Positions 10,301 to 20,100 of a stretch of 64,000 bases of DNA are shown here, one piece after another. Made by a program: the position numbers and the translations under genes. Numbering within the stretch: the first letter of the stretch is position 1; every line of letters begins with the position of its first letter. The notes below the pieces were generated by a model. It ran no database searches. It was given only the letters and a program-made list of their open reading frames with translations, and was not told the DNA's origin. Origin of the DNA: Photobacterium swingsii (GTDB taxonomy: Bacteria > Pseudomonadota > Gammaproteobacteria > Enterobacterales > Vibrionaceae); assembly GCF_024346715.1 (NCBI RefSeq), contig NZ_AP024853.1, positions 434,001 to 498,000 of the forward strand. The letters are read 5' to 3'.

Positions 10301-13300
10301 GAAGTTGAAAAAGTGGTAGAGAAAATTGTGGAAAAAGAAGTGATTAAAACTGAGATCCGCGAAGTGCAAGTGCCTGCTCCAGTGGCAGACACTGCTGCAA
10401 CAGCACAAGCTAGCGTACAAACCAAACCGCAAGCAACTGCGCCTGCATCAGTATTAGCTTCAGCAAGTGATGACTCATTAACTGCATTCTTCGCTGCACA
10501 ACAGCAAGCTGCTGAACTTCATCAACAATTCCTTGCTATCCCACAGCAGTATGGCGATACCTTCGCTGCACTGATGACAGAGCAAGCGAAAATGGCAGCA
10601 GCTGGCGTTGCGATTCCAGAAAGCCTACAGCGCTCAATGGAACTCTTCCACCAGCATCAAGCTGATACCTTAAAAGCCCATGCTAATTACCTTGCACAGC
10701 AAGCAAACAGCAATACTGCTGCATTGGGTATGGTGTCGACACAGCCCGTTACACGCGTTAATGCACAAGTAATCCCAGCGCAAGCGCCTGTACAAGCCGC
10801 AGTTCAAACGCCAGTTCAACCTGTTGCTAAAAAGCAGGCAATCGCTACACCAACAGTCACGACTCAAGCAGTAGCGCCAGTTGCTAAAACCGAGCCAAAA
10901 CCAGTTGAACCAAAACCAACGGCTCCACAAGCTGCTGCACCTATTCAAGCGCCGTCACTTTCAGCCACTATGGCATCAGCGGCAGCCCCACAAATCACGG
11001 TATCAGCACCTGTTGCAAACCCTGAAAAAGTGATGCTCGATGTTGTAGCTGAAAAGACGGGTTACCCAACTGAAATGCTTGATCTAGAAATGGATATGGA
11101 AGCTGATCTGGGTATCGATTCTATCAAGCGCGTTGAGATTTTAGGGACAGTTCAAGATGAACTTCCTAACCTACCTGAACTAAACCCTGAAGATCTGGCA
11201 GAGTGCCGTACGCTTGCTGAAATTGTTAGCTACATGAACAGCAAAATGCCTGCGAACACATCGTCTGCAACGGCATCAGCAGCACCTATTGCTCAAGCAG
11301 CTCAAGCTAACGGCTTAGGCGCAGAGCAAGTACAAAACACCATGTTAGAGGTTGTGGCTGATAAAACCGGTTACCCAACTGAAATGCTTGATCTAGAAAT
11401 GGATATGGAAGCTGATCTGGGTATCGATTCTATCAAACGCGTTGAGATTCTAGGCACAGTGCAAGATCAACTGCCAACACTGCCAGAATTGAACCCAGAA
11501 GATTTAGCAGAGTGTCGCACACTAGGCGAAATCGTTGCTTACATGAACAGCAAGCTAACTGCTGTTCCTGTCGCAACGGCACCTGTAGCAACTGCACCAG
11601 TAGCCGCATCATCTAACGGTTTAGACGCTACGCAAGTACAAACCACCATGCTTGATGTTGTTGCTGATAAAACGGGCTACCCAACAGAAATGCTCGATCT
11701 TGGCATGGACATGGAAGCTGATCTTGGTATCGATTCTATCAAGCGCGTTGAAATCCTAGGCACAGTGCAAGATCAGCTACCAACGCTACCAGAGCTAAAT
11801 CCTGAAGATTTAGCAGAGTGCCGTACGCTGGGCGAAATCGTTGATTACATGAACAGCAAACTCCCTGCTGCTCCTGTCGCAACGGTACCTGTTGCAACAG
11901 CATCAGTAGCTGCGACTTCAACAGTTACATCTAACGGTTTAGACGCTGCGCAAGTACAAACGACCATGCTTGACGTAGTCGCTGATAAAACAGGCTACCC
12001 AACAGAAATGCTAGACCTTGCAATGGACATGGAAGCAGACCTAGGTATTGATTCTATCAAGCGTGTTGAAATTCTAGGCACAGTGCAAGATCAACTGCCA
12101 ACATTGCCAGAGCTGAATCCTGAAGATTTAGCTGAGTGTCGTACGCTTGGCGAAATCGTTGATTACATGAATAGCAAATTACCTGCTACTTCAGCTGTAA
12201 CACCAGCGTCTTCAACAGCAGCGCCAGTAGCAGCTTCAACAGATACATCTAACGGCTTAGACGCAGCGCATGTGCAAAGCACCATGTTAGACGTTGTAGC
12301 GGATAAAACGGGTTACCCTGCAGAAATGCTAGACCTTGCAATGGATATGGAAGCTGACCTTGGTATCGACTCTATCAAGCGCGTTGAAATCCTAGGGACA
12401 GTGCAAGACCAGTTGCCTTCACTGCCAGAGCTGAATCCAGAAGATCTCGCAGAGTGTCGTACGCTCGGTGAAATCGTAACCTACATGCAAAGTAAGCTTG
12501 CTGCTAACTCTGCTACTGCACCAGCGGCTAACAAACCAGCACCTGTCGCGACAGCGTCGATTTCGACAGCAAACGCCGATCTTCCTCCGCATAACGAGGT
12601 AGCGCTAAAAAAGTTACCAGCGGTAGATAAACTATCAGACTGCTTTGCTAAAAATGCATGTGTTGTGATCACAGATGATGGTCACAATGCGGGTGTTCTA
12701 GCAGAGAAATTAACAGCAAACGGCTTACAAGTCGCTGTTGTTCGTAGTCCGCTATCTGCCGCATCACCACTAAGCACAGAAATCAAAAGCTACGACTTAG
12801 CAAGTGTTGATGACGCAGGCATTCAAGCTGTTATCACTGATATCGAAAAAGATCAGCAAGAAATTGCTGGCTTTATTCACCTTCAGCCTCAATCAGAAGT
12901 GACAGATACAACCACTGTTGCCCTTAATGATGAAGCAAAAGCCAACCTCGACGTTGCGTTCCTGTTCGCTAAATGGCTTAACAGCCAGTTAAACAATGCA
13001 GATTCAACAAGCCGTCGTGTTTTCTTCACGGTAAGCCGTATTGATGGTGGTTTTGGTTATGCTGATTCAGCACAACTAGCATCAGCAGAACTCAACCAGG
13101 CGGCACTAGCGGGTTTAACTAAAACCCTGAGCCATGAGTGGCAAAATGTATTCTGCCGTGCACTTGATGCAGCACCAGCGTTAGATGCTCGCCACCTTGC
13201 TGATGCTATTTACGCTGAGTTATTCGATATGAATACCCAAGCGGTAGAAGTTGGCTTTAACTTGGTAGATGAAAACACAGTACGTTCAACCTTGATTGCT

Positions 13301-15094
13301 GTTGAAGCAGGCCAGGCAGAGACAAAGAATGCAGCCGCTAAGCTCACCAAAAACGACAAAGTGCTCGTTACTGGTGGCGCAAAAGGTGTGACGTTCGAAT
13401 GTGCACTGTCACTTGCTAAGCAATGCCAATCACATTTCATTCTTGCTGGCCGTAGTAAACATATTACAGCAGCTGAGCTACCTGAATGGGCGCAAGGTAA
13501 GAAAGACAATGAATTGAAGCCAGCGGCTATTCGCCACCTTCAATCTTTAGGTGATAAACCAACGCCAAAGAAAGTCGATGTCCTACTTCGTCCTGTATTA
13601 AGCGGTATTGAAATTAACGCTGCTCTATCTGCATTTACCGCTGTAGGCGCAAGCGCTGAGTACATCAGCCTTGATGTGTCTAACCGTGAGTCTGTTGCCA
13701 ATACACTGTCACAAATCGACGGTATTACCGGCCTTATCCACGGTGCAGGTGTGCTTGCTGATAAACATATCCAAGATAAAACCTTGGACGAGCTTAACCT
13801 TGTTTACGGCACCAAAGTCGGTGGCTTGAAAGCAGTCCTTAACGTGCTTGATAACAGCAAACTAAAACTGCTTGCGATGTTCTCATCGGCGGCAGGTTTC
13901 TATGGCAACACAGGCCAAAGTGACTACGCCATGTCTAACGACATTTTGAACAAAGCAGCGCTGCAATTCTCAGCTCGTCATCCTGAAGCGAAAGTAATGA
14001 GCTTCAACTGGGGACCTTGGGATGGTGGCATGGTTAACCCAGCCCTGAAGAAAATGTTCACTGATCGTGGTGTGTACGTTATTCCACTACAAGCGGGTGC
14101 CGATCTATTCAGCAGTCAGCTATTAAATGAAACAGGTATTCAATTGCTTATCGGTACTAGCATGCAAGGTACTGATAGCAAGGAGAACGCTGTAAAAAAG
14201 CCTAATGCGGAGTCTATGCAGGTAGCACAGAGTCCGCTGAAGACAAGCATCACTGTAACACGCGACCTTGACCCGAAAGCGATGCCTTTCATCAAGGATC
14301 ACTGTATCGCTGGCAACCCAGTGTTGCCAACAGTATGCGCCATCCAATGGATGCGTGAAGCAGCACAGCAATGGTTAGGGGCGAACGTTAGCGTTCGCAA
14401 CTACAAGCTACTAAAAGGTGTGATTTTTGAAAATGATGATGTGCAAACACTCACATTGAATATTTCACCTGATGCAAAAATGGCAACGCAGTGGAAAGCG
14501 TTAATCAGCTGTGGTGGTCGACCTCAATATCAAGCGCAACTTGTTATTGGTAACGACACGGCAGCTGCAGGTTTAGAAAAAACCTTTATTAACGATTCAG
14601 CGAAACCTGTGACAACCGCGAATGATCTATACAGTAATGGCACCCTGTTTCATGGGCCTCGCCTGCAAGGTATTCAAGCGGTGACACGCTTTGATGACCA
14701 AGGTTTGATCGCGCAATGCCAGCTACCTGTTATTTCAGATAGCGACTGTGGCTCTTTTGTTCCAACTCAGCATGCTGGTGGCTGTCAGCCATTTGCAGAA
14801 GATTACTTACTGCAAGCGATGTTGGTATGGGCAAGATTGAAATACGGTTCGGCTAGCCTGCCATCTGCGATTGGCGAATTTGTTTCGTATTCACCGATGC
14901 AAACTGGTGACTGCGGTTGGATCGAGCTGGAAGTGATTAAAAGCACAGCCCGTTCGCTGCAAGCCAATATTGCGTTATACCACCAAGATGGACGCCTAAG
15001 TGCCGTAATGAAAGGCGCTAAAGTGACCATCAGCAAAACCCTCAATGAGGCGTTTTTGGTGAAAACTCAATCAGAAAAGGAGCTTCTGTCGTAG
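7346..15094 (+). CDS. pfaA: PUFA synthase subunit A (KS-AT-5xACP-KR-DH-like)
   Basis: 2582 residues from the ATG at 7346, chosen over an in-frame ATG at 7304 because GCGGAG lies just before it and the homologous N-terminus starts there. Domains in order: ketosynthase with active Cys in DAACAGS (about residue 221); malonyl/acyl transferase with GHSFGE (about 695); a coiled EKVVEKIVEK and Ala/Pro/Gln-rich linker; five acyl carrier domains, each with LGIDSIKR (about 1230-1715); ketoreductase with VTGGAKGV (about 2007); and a C-terminal hotdog-like dehydratase region (from about 2310). It builds the growing chain of long polyunsaturated fatty acids such as EPA, in the cytoplasm. Overlaps pfaB by one base (TAGTG). 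Confidence 0.97.
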   Translation: MSQTPKTTPESQEDKRLNKRLKDMPIAIVGMASIFANSRYLNKFWDLISEKIDAITEVPDTHWRPEDYYDANKSTPDKSYCKRGGFMPEVDFNPMEFGLPPNILELTDTSQLLSLIVAKEVLADAKLPEGYDRDKIGITLGVGGGQKISQSLNARLQYPVLKKVFASSGISEQDSEMLIKKFQDQYIHWEENSFPGSLGNVIAGRIANRFDLGGINCVVDAACAGSLAALRMALGELVDGRSEMMITGGVCTDNSPTMYMSFSKTPAFTTNETIQPFDIDSKGMMIGEGIGMVALKRLEDAERDGDRIYSVIKGVGASSDGKFKSIYAPRPEGQAKALKRAYDDAGFAPQTLGLLEAHGTGTAAGDVAEFNGLNSVFSEGNDQKQHIALGSVKSQIGHTKSTAGTAGLIKAALALHHKVLPPTINVSKPNPKLNIEDSPFYLNTEMRPWMQRVDGTPRRAGISSFGFGGTNFHVVLEEYTSEHQRDDQYRQREVAQTLLFTASSRDALIADLKEQIKVVQAGNTTLSALAKTHGLRDIAAGDARLGLVAKSADELQTLLTQALSQLEKQDATQWQLPNGTSYRASALVGDKQAGKVAALFAGQGSQYLNMGRELACYYPEMRNQLAKADQVFGQNKKTVLSQVLFPIPAFSKEDVAAQEATLTNTANAQSAIGVMAMGQFDLLTQAGFKADMVAGHSFGELSALCASGVISQDDYYKLAFERGNAMAAKPAEGDSGTMYAVILDADKLADVEKCISAFDGVSIANYNAPSQLVIAGPTVGAQQAAKALTEQGFKAIPLPVSGAFHTPLVAHAQKPFAAAIDKAAFTAPTLPLYSNATGELYKKDGKAIKKAFKQHMLQSVRFSTQLEAMYQAGARVFVEFGPKNILQKLVEKTLQAKSDELCVISLNPNPKGDSDQQLRLAAVQLAVAGVPLSTIDPYQAEIAAPAAASPMNIKLHATNYISDATRKKMAKSLETGAIAPLTEIVEVEKVVEKIVEKEVIKTEIREVQVPAPVADTAATAQASVQTKPQATAPASVLASASDDSLTAFFAAQQQAAELHQQFLAIPQQYGDTFAALMTEQAKMAAAGVAIPESLQRSMELFHQHQADTLKAHANYLAQQANSNTAALGMVSTQPVTRVNAQVIPAQAPVQAAVQTPVQPVAKKQAIATPTVTTQAVAPVAKTEPKPVEPKPTAPQAAAPIQAPSLSATMASAAAPQITVSAPVANPEKVMLDVVAEKTGYPTEMLDLEMDMEADLGIDSIKRVEILGTVQDELPNLPELNPEDLAECRTLAEIVSYMNSKMPANTSSATASAAPIAQAAQANGLGAEQVQNTMLEVVADKTGYPTEMLDLEMDMEADLGIDSIKRVEILGTVQDQLPTLPELNPEDLAECRTLGEIVAYMNSKLTAVPVATAPVATAPVAASSNGLDATQVQTTMLDVVADKTGYPTEMLDLGMDMEADLGIDSIKRVEILGTVQDQLPTLPELNPEDLAECRTLGEIVDYMNSKLPAAPVATVPVATASVAATSTVTSNGLDAAQVQTTMLDVVADKTGYPTEMLDLAMDMEADLGIDSIKRVEILGTVQDQLPTLPELNPEDLAECRTLGEIVDYMNSKLPATSAVTPASSTAAPVAASTDTSNGLDAAHVQSTMLDVVADKTGYPAEMLDLAMDMEADLGIDSIKRVEILGTVQDQLPSLPELNPEDLAECRTLGEIVTYMQSKLAANSATAPAANKPAPVATASISTANADLPPHNEVALKKLPAVDKLSDCFAKNACVVITDDGHNAGVLAEKLTANGLQVAVVRSPLSAASPLSTEIKSYDLASVDDAGIQAVITDIEKDQQEIAGFIHLQPQSEVTDTTTVALNDEAKANLDVAFLFAKWLNSQLNNADSTSRRVFFTVSRIDGGFGYADSAQLASAELNQAALAGLTKTLSHEWQNVFCRALDAAPALDARHLADAIYAELFDMNTQAVEVGFNLVDENTVRSTLIAVEAGQAETKNAAAKLTKNDKVLVTGGAKGVTFECALSLAKQCQSHFILAGRSKHITAAELPEWAQGKKDNELKPAAIRHLQSLGDKPTPKKVDVLLRPVLSGIEINAALSAFTAVGASAEYISLDVSNRESVANTLSQIDGITGLIHGAGVLADKHIQDKTLDELNLVYGTKVGGLKAVLNVLDNSKLKLLAMFSSAAGFYGNTGQSDYAMSNDILNKAALQFSARHPEAKVMSFNWGPWDGGMVNPALKKMFTDRGVYVIPLQAGADLFSSQLLNETGIQLLIGTSMQGTDSKENAVKKPNAESMQVAQSPLKTSITVTRDLDPKAMPFIKDHCIAGNPVLPTVCAIQWMREAAQQWLGANVSVRNYKLLKGVIFENDDVQTLTLNISPDAKMATQWKALISCGGRPQYQAQLVIGNDTAAAGLEKTFINDSAKPVTTANDLYSNGTLFHGPRLQGIQAVTRFDDQGLIAQCQLPVISDSDCGSFVPTQHAGGCQPFAEDYLLQAMLVWARLKYGSASLPSAIGEFVSYSPMQTGDCGWIELEVIKSTARSLQANIALYHQDGRLSAVMKGAKVTISKTLNEAFLVKTQSEKELLS
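11023..12500 (+). repeat. Five tandem acyl carrier protein repeats within pfaA
   Basis: Five near-identical carrier domains start near 11029, 11340, 11645, 11966 and 12281, a spacing of about 310-320 bases. Each carries MEADLGIDSIKR with the Ser that accepts phosphopantetheine, and they are joined by Ala/Pro/Thr-rich linkers of varying length. Five is also the number I recall for P. profundum and Moritella; Shewanella has six. Confidence 0.95.
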
Positions 15095-17160
15095 TGGCTG
15101 ATTCTTCTACTAATAAAGCGATGCCATTGCGCATCGCTCTTTTAGCCCAGCCTCGCGCTGGGCTTTCTGCCAACCTTTTACCCTCGTCATTAGAGATTGA
15201 AAACCTCAAGCTCTGTGACGATTTCACGACTGCACTGAATACTGCTATTCAGTTAGTTAACCAAGGCAAAGCCGTCACATTAACGTCTCAGTCTGGTCTT
15301 TCAGTTGTATTAATGGCTGGCTTAACAGCCGCTCAAAATCGCATTCACCCGCATGCGTATTTATCTGGCTTTGCGACAAGTTTATCACTTGCGGTTGAGC
15401 AATCACGTCGCCAGCCCGACGACATTAGTATTGAGCAAACATCTACAGCATCAACAGCCGTTGAACAGTTTTCAGCGCTGTACCAGTTGATTGATGACAT
15501 TGCAGCACGGCATCAGCAACCTGAATACACGCAAGAAGGTTGTGATGACGGCCAGTATTGGTTTACCGAACCCAATAAAGCGCGGGTTGCTAGCCTGACT
15601 TTTAATACCGAAAACCTAGCTTTAGACGCTAAAAGCCAAGCTAGCAACACTAGCCTTGTGTTAACCCAAGCGACGGGCTTGAAAGAAGCGAAACCACTGC
15701 TCGATTCATCGCGTTTATTTTTCATTGTGACGGGAAATACAGAGGCCGAGCTATCAACCAAGCTTGCAGAGCTCAACAAGCACTTGGGTAACCCTGCGCT
15801 ACAGTCTTCGGTTCTTATCGAGTTAATGCACCAAAACTTAGTGTGCTTTCAGGCTGACTCGCAATCGTCATCTTCACAATTCGCCATAGTATTGCAAGGT
15901 ACGTCGGCCGATGCGGTGTTGTTAGAAATCAATGCACTTACCAAGGTGTTATCCAAGGTTATTGCAGAACAAATCGACTATAAAACCCCTGCAGGCAGTT
16001 ACTTTTCTCCAGCACCTGATAGCCGAGGTAAAATCGCTTTTGTTTACCCAGGTGTAGGCACTGTCTACCCGGGAATGCTACGTGATTTTTACCAATATTT
16101 CCCAGGACTTTACGCCCGATTAGAGCGTGAAGGCAATTTAAAGGAAATGCTACAAGCGGATAAAACTTATGCGGCAAGCCATGACCAAACCAGTAATCAG
16201 CCGCAAGAGATGACACTTAGCGAACTCGCTATCGCAGGTGTTGGCAGCAGTTATATCCTGACGCAACTCTTGTGTGAGTCATTTTCGGTCAAGCCTGATT
16301 TTGCGCTAGGTTACTCCAAAGGCGAAGCCTCTATGTGGGCAAGCCTAGGTGTGTGGCGTAATCCCCACGCTTTGATTGAAATGACCCAAACAAGTCCAAT
16401 TTTCACCACTGCAATCTCAGGTGAATTAACAGCCGTACGTGAGGTATGGCAGCTCAATCAAGACGAAGAAATTTCATGGAATAGCTTCCTTGTCCGCAGT
16501 GAACCTGCAGCCATTGAAGCATTATTGCCGCAATACCCTCGTGCTTACCTTGCTATTATCCAAGGTGATACTTGTATTCTGGCAGGTTGCGAGCAGAGCT
16601 GTCGCGATCTACTCAAACAACTGGGTAAACGTGGTATTGCCTCTAACCGTGTTACGGCTATGCATACCACACCCGCTTGGAGTCAGCATACTCAGGTGAC
16701 TGATTTTTATAATCAACCACTGTGTGACGCACTGCCTCACCATATTCGCTTTATCAGTGCAGCCGAGTTACTGCCTCAAAATGCTAATCAACCTGTAAAT
16801 CTGGATAGACAGAGTATTGCGACCTCCATTGCCGATACCTTCTGCTCAACCCTCGACTTTACTGCGCTCATTCGTGCAGCGCGAGAACACGGCGCACGTT
16901 TATTCATTGAGCTAGGCGCTGACCGCCAAACCAGTACCTTAATCGACAAAATCAATCGTGCAAATAAAGTAACGGACAGCCTTGCTGTGGCAACGAATGC
17001 CAAAGGCGGTGATGACATTCACACCTTATTGAAATGCATCGCCCAGTTAATCACCCAGCAAGTGCCTTTATCTATTGCACCTTTAGTTGACGGTCTTACC
17101 CACCAGCTCGCCTCTTTAGAGGCCCAATCTACCCTTCATACACAAGGAGAGCCAGTATGA
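15094..17160 (+). CDS. pfaB: PUFA synthase acyltransferase subunit B
   Basis: 688 residues starting with GTG at 15094, preceded by AAAGGAG and overlapping the pfaA stop by one base, which implies coupled translation. The N-terminal half resembles a degenerate ketosynthase-like region; the C-terminal half is an acyltransferase with the active Ser in GYSKGEAS (about residue 409). In related clusters PfaB helps decide whether the product is EPA or DHA. Overlaps pfaC by four bases (ATGA). Confidence 0.95.
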   Translation: MADSSTNKAMPLRIALLAQPRAGLSANLLPSSLEIENLKLCDDFTTALNTAIQLVNQGKAVTLTSQSGLSVVLMAGLTAAQNRIHPHAYLSGFATSLSLAVEQSRRQPDDISIEQTSTASTAVEQFSALYQLIDDIAARHQQPEYTQEGCDDGQYWFTEPNKARVASLTFNTENLALDAKSQASNTSLVLTQATGLKEAKPLLDSSRLFFIVTGNTEAELSTKLAELNKHLGNPALQSSVLIELMHQNLVCFQADSQSSSSQFAIVLQGTSADAVLLEINALTKVLSKVIAEQIDYKTPAGSYFSPAPDSRGKIAFVYPGVGTVYPGMLRDFYQYFPGLYARLEREGNLKEMLQADKTYAASHDQTSNQPQEMTLSELAIAGVGSSYILTQLLCESFSVKPDFALGYSKGEASMWASLGVWRNPHALIEMTQTSPIFTTAISGELTAVREVWQLNQDEEISWNSFLVRSEPAAIEALLPQYPRAYLAIIQGDTCILAGCEQSCRDLLKQLGKRGIASNRVTAMHTTPAWSQHTQVTDFYNQPLCDALPHHIRFISAAELLPQNANQPVNLDRQSIATSIADTFCSTLDFTALIRAAREHGARLFIELGADRQTSTLIDKINRANKVTDSLAVATNAKGGDDIHTLLKCIAQLITQQVPLSIAPLVDGLTHQLASLEAQSTLHTQGEPV

Positions 17161-20100
17161 GTTCTCAGCACCATTCGGCTAACAAAGCAGCAAAAATTGC
17201 GATTGTTGGTTTAGCCAATCAGTATCCTGATGCCGATACACCAAAGGGCTTTTGGAACAACTTACTGGATAAAAAAGATTCACGCACAACATTGCGCCCT
17301 GAAAAGCTAGGTGCCAACCCTGACGCTTATCAAGGCCTGCAAGGTGAATCAGACCGCTTTTACTGTGATAAAGGCGGTTACATTGAAAACTTCAGCTTTG
17401 ATCCGAATGGCTACCGTTTACCCTCTGATTATTTCAATGGTTTAGACGATAGCTTTCTATGGGCGTTAGATACCAGCCGCAAAGCACTGCTTGATGCTGG
17501 TGTTGCACTTGATGACGATCTACTCGAACGCACTGGCATTATCATGGGTGCCTTATCTTTCCCAACGACGCGTTCAAATGACTTGTTTCTGCCGATCTAT
17601 CATTCAGCAGTAGAAAAAGCGCTACAAGACAAACTGGCTAATCCAGAGTTTTCATTATTGCCATCAAACGGCCAACCACACACGCTGAATACTGCAAATG
17701 GCGCCGCAGCTCATAACGCATCAAAAATTGTGGCGGATGCACTTGGCCTAGGCAGTGCCCAGCTCAGCCTTGATGCAGCGTGTGCTAGCTCTGTTTACTC
17801 TCTAAAGCTTGCCTGTGATTACCTAAGCACCGGCAAAGCAGACATGATGCTAGCAGGTGCAGTGTCTGGCGCTGACCCATTCTTCATCAATATGGGTTTC
17901 TCGATTTTCCACGCCTACCCAGACCACGGGGTATCAGTTCCTTTTGATAGCAATAGTAAAGGCTTATTCGCTGGCGAAGGCGCTGGTGTTTTAGTACTAA
18001 AACGCCTTGAAGATGCCGAACGCGATGGCGATCATATTTATGCTGTAGTCAGTGGCATTGGTCTATCGAATGATGGTCGCGGCCAGTTTGTGCTAAGCCC
18101 AAATAGCAAAGGCCAAGTACAAGCCTTTGAGCGCGCTTATGAAGCCACCGATTTGTCACCAGAAAGTATTGAAGTGATTGAGTGCCACGCAACAGGTACA
18201 CCGCTGGGTGACAAAGTTGAGTTAACCTCAATGGAGCGCTTCTTTGCTGACAAACTGAATGGCAGCCAAGTGCCTTCGATTGGTTCAGCAAAATCAAATT
18301 TAGGTCACCTACTGACAGCCGCAGGTATGCCGGGGATCATGAAAATGATCTTTGCAATGAAAGAAGGTGTACTACCTCCAAGTATTAACCTGTCAGAACC
18401 ACTGTCATCACCTGACGGTTTATTTGGTGCTCAAACACTGCCGACTCAAGTACAGCCTTGGCCAGATAAAGCAGGCAACCCTGCACGTCGTGCTGGCGTA
18501 TCAGTCTTTGGTTTTGGCGGCTGTAATGCTCACCTATTACTTGAAGCTTATTCAGCAACTAACTCGGGCACTGCTGCTACAAGCTCAGCGGCTACAGCTA
18601 CTACGCTACAAACAAATGCGTTACCGCGTCACTCAACTGCATTAAAAGTGACAGGTCTTGCTTCGCACTTTGGCTCATTAAAAACCATTAACGCCCTTAG
18701 CCATGCGATTCAACATGACGAAAACGCCTTTGTGGCTTTACCGAAAAAACGCTGGAAAGGCTTAGATCAACACCCAGAGCTATTAAGCCAATTTGGCCTA
18801 CACACCATTCCGCATGGCGCTTATATCGATCAATTCGAGTTGGATTTCTTGCGCTTTAAAGTACCCCCAAACGAAGACGATCGTTTAATCTCACAGCAAC
18901 TCTTATTAATGAAAGTTGCTGATGAAGCCATTCGTGATGCAAAACTTGAATCAGGCCAGAAAGTTGCGGTACTTGTTGCGATGGAAACTGAGCTTGAAAT
19001 GCATCAGTTCCGTGGCCGCGTAAACCTACATACTCAGCTTGCAGACAGCTTGACGAACATGGGTGTTACGCTAACGGAATCAGAATATGCATCTCTTGAA
19101 GCCATTGCTATGGACAGTGTGTTGGACGCCGCCAAGCTGAATCAATACACCAGCTTCATCGGAAATATCATGGCATCGCGCATTGCGTCGCTATGGGACT
19201 TTAATGGCCCTGCGTTCACGATTTCTGCTGCCGAGCAATCTGTCGCTCGTTGTATTGATGTAGCTGAAAACCTCATGAGCCAAGAATCGCTGGATGCAGT
19301 TGTGATCGCGGCAGTGGATTTAAGTGGCAGTGCTGAACAAGTTATCTTGAAAAATAGCATTCGCCCTATAGCTACCCACTCTACACAGACAGTACGAGAT
19401 TCAGGTTGGCATGTTGGTGAAGGTGCTGGTGCTCTGGTACTAAGAGATGCGACAGACACCCAAGTAACCGACAGTTACGGCGAGATCAGTGCATCTGGTT
19501 TTAGCGCAACCAACCGAAGTCACACTGTCACCGATCACTTATTAACATCATCAGGTGTAGCGGCTTCTGCCATCAAGGTATTGGAAATCAACCAAGCTCC
19601 TGACAGCACAGATGTATTGCAACTGCCCCTACCTGCTGCACAGCCTGTATTCGCTAACCAGCGTTTAGGCCATAGCTTTGCCGCTTCAGGTATGGCGAGT
19701 TTGCTGCATGGTTTAATCACCTTAAATCACACAGCAACGCATGAACCAACTAAAGCCGCAATTATCGCCAGTGTGAGTGAAAACCAATGTTCGCAATTGC
19801 TCGTTTCGCAATCGCAAGCCGAAACGTACGCGTTAAACACTCGACTAGATAATGAACTAGCAAGTGACACTAAGCGTCAGCTCATTAAGCAAGTCACACT
19901 AGGTGGGCGTGACATTTACCAACACATAGTCACAGCAGACCTCCCTGAGATAACGTCAATTCAGCAAAAAGTCGCGAATACAGCACCGCAAATTAAACCG
20001 CAACAACCAGTATTTAATCCAGTTGTAGCAACGCTGCCTGCTCAAAAGCCTCAATCCGCTATGCCAGCGCAGCGACAGAAGCAGCAAGCATCCGTATCCC

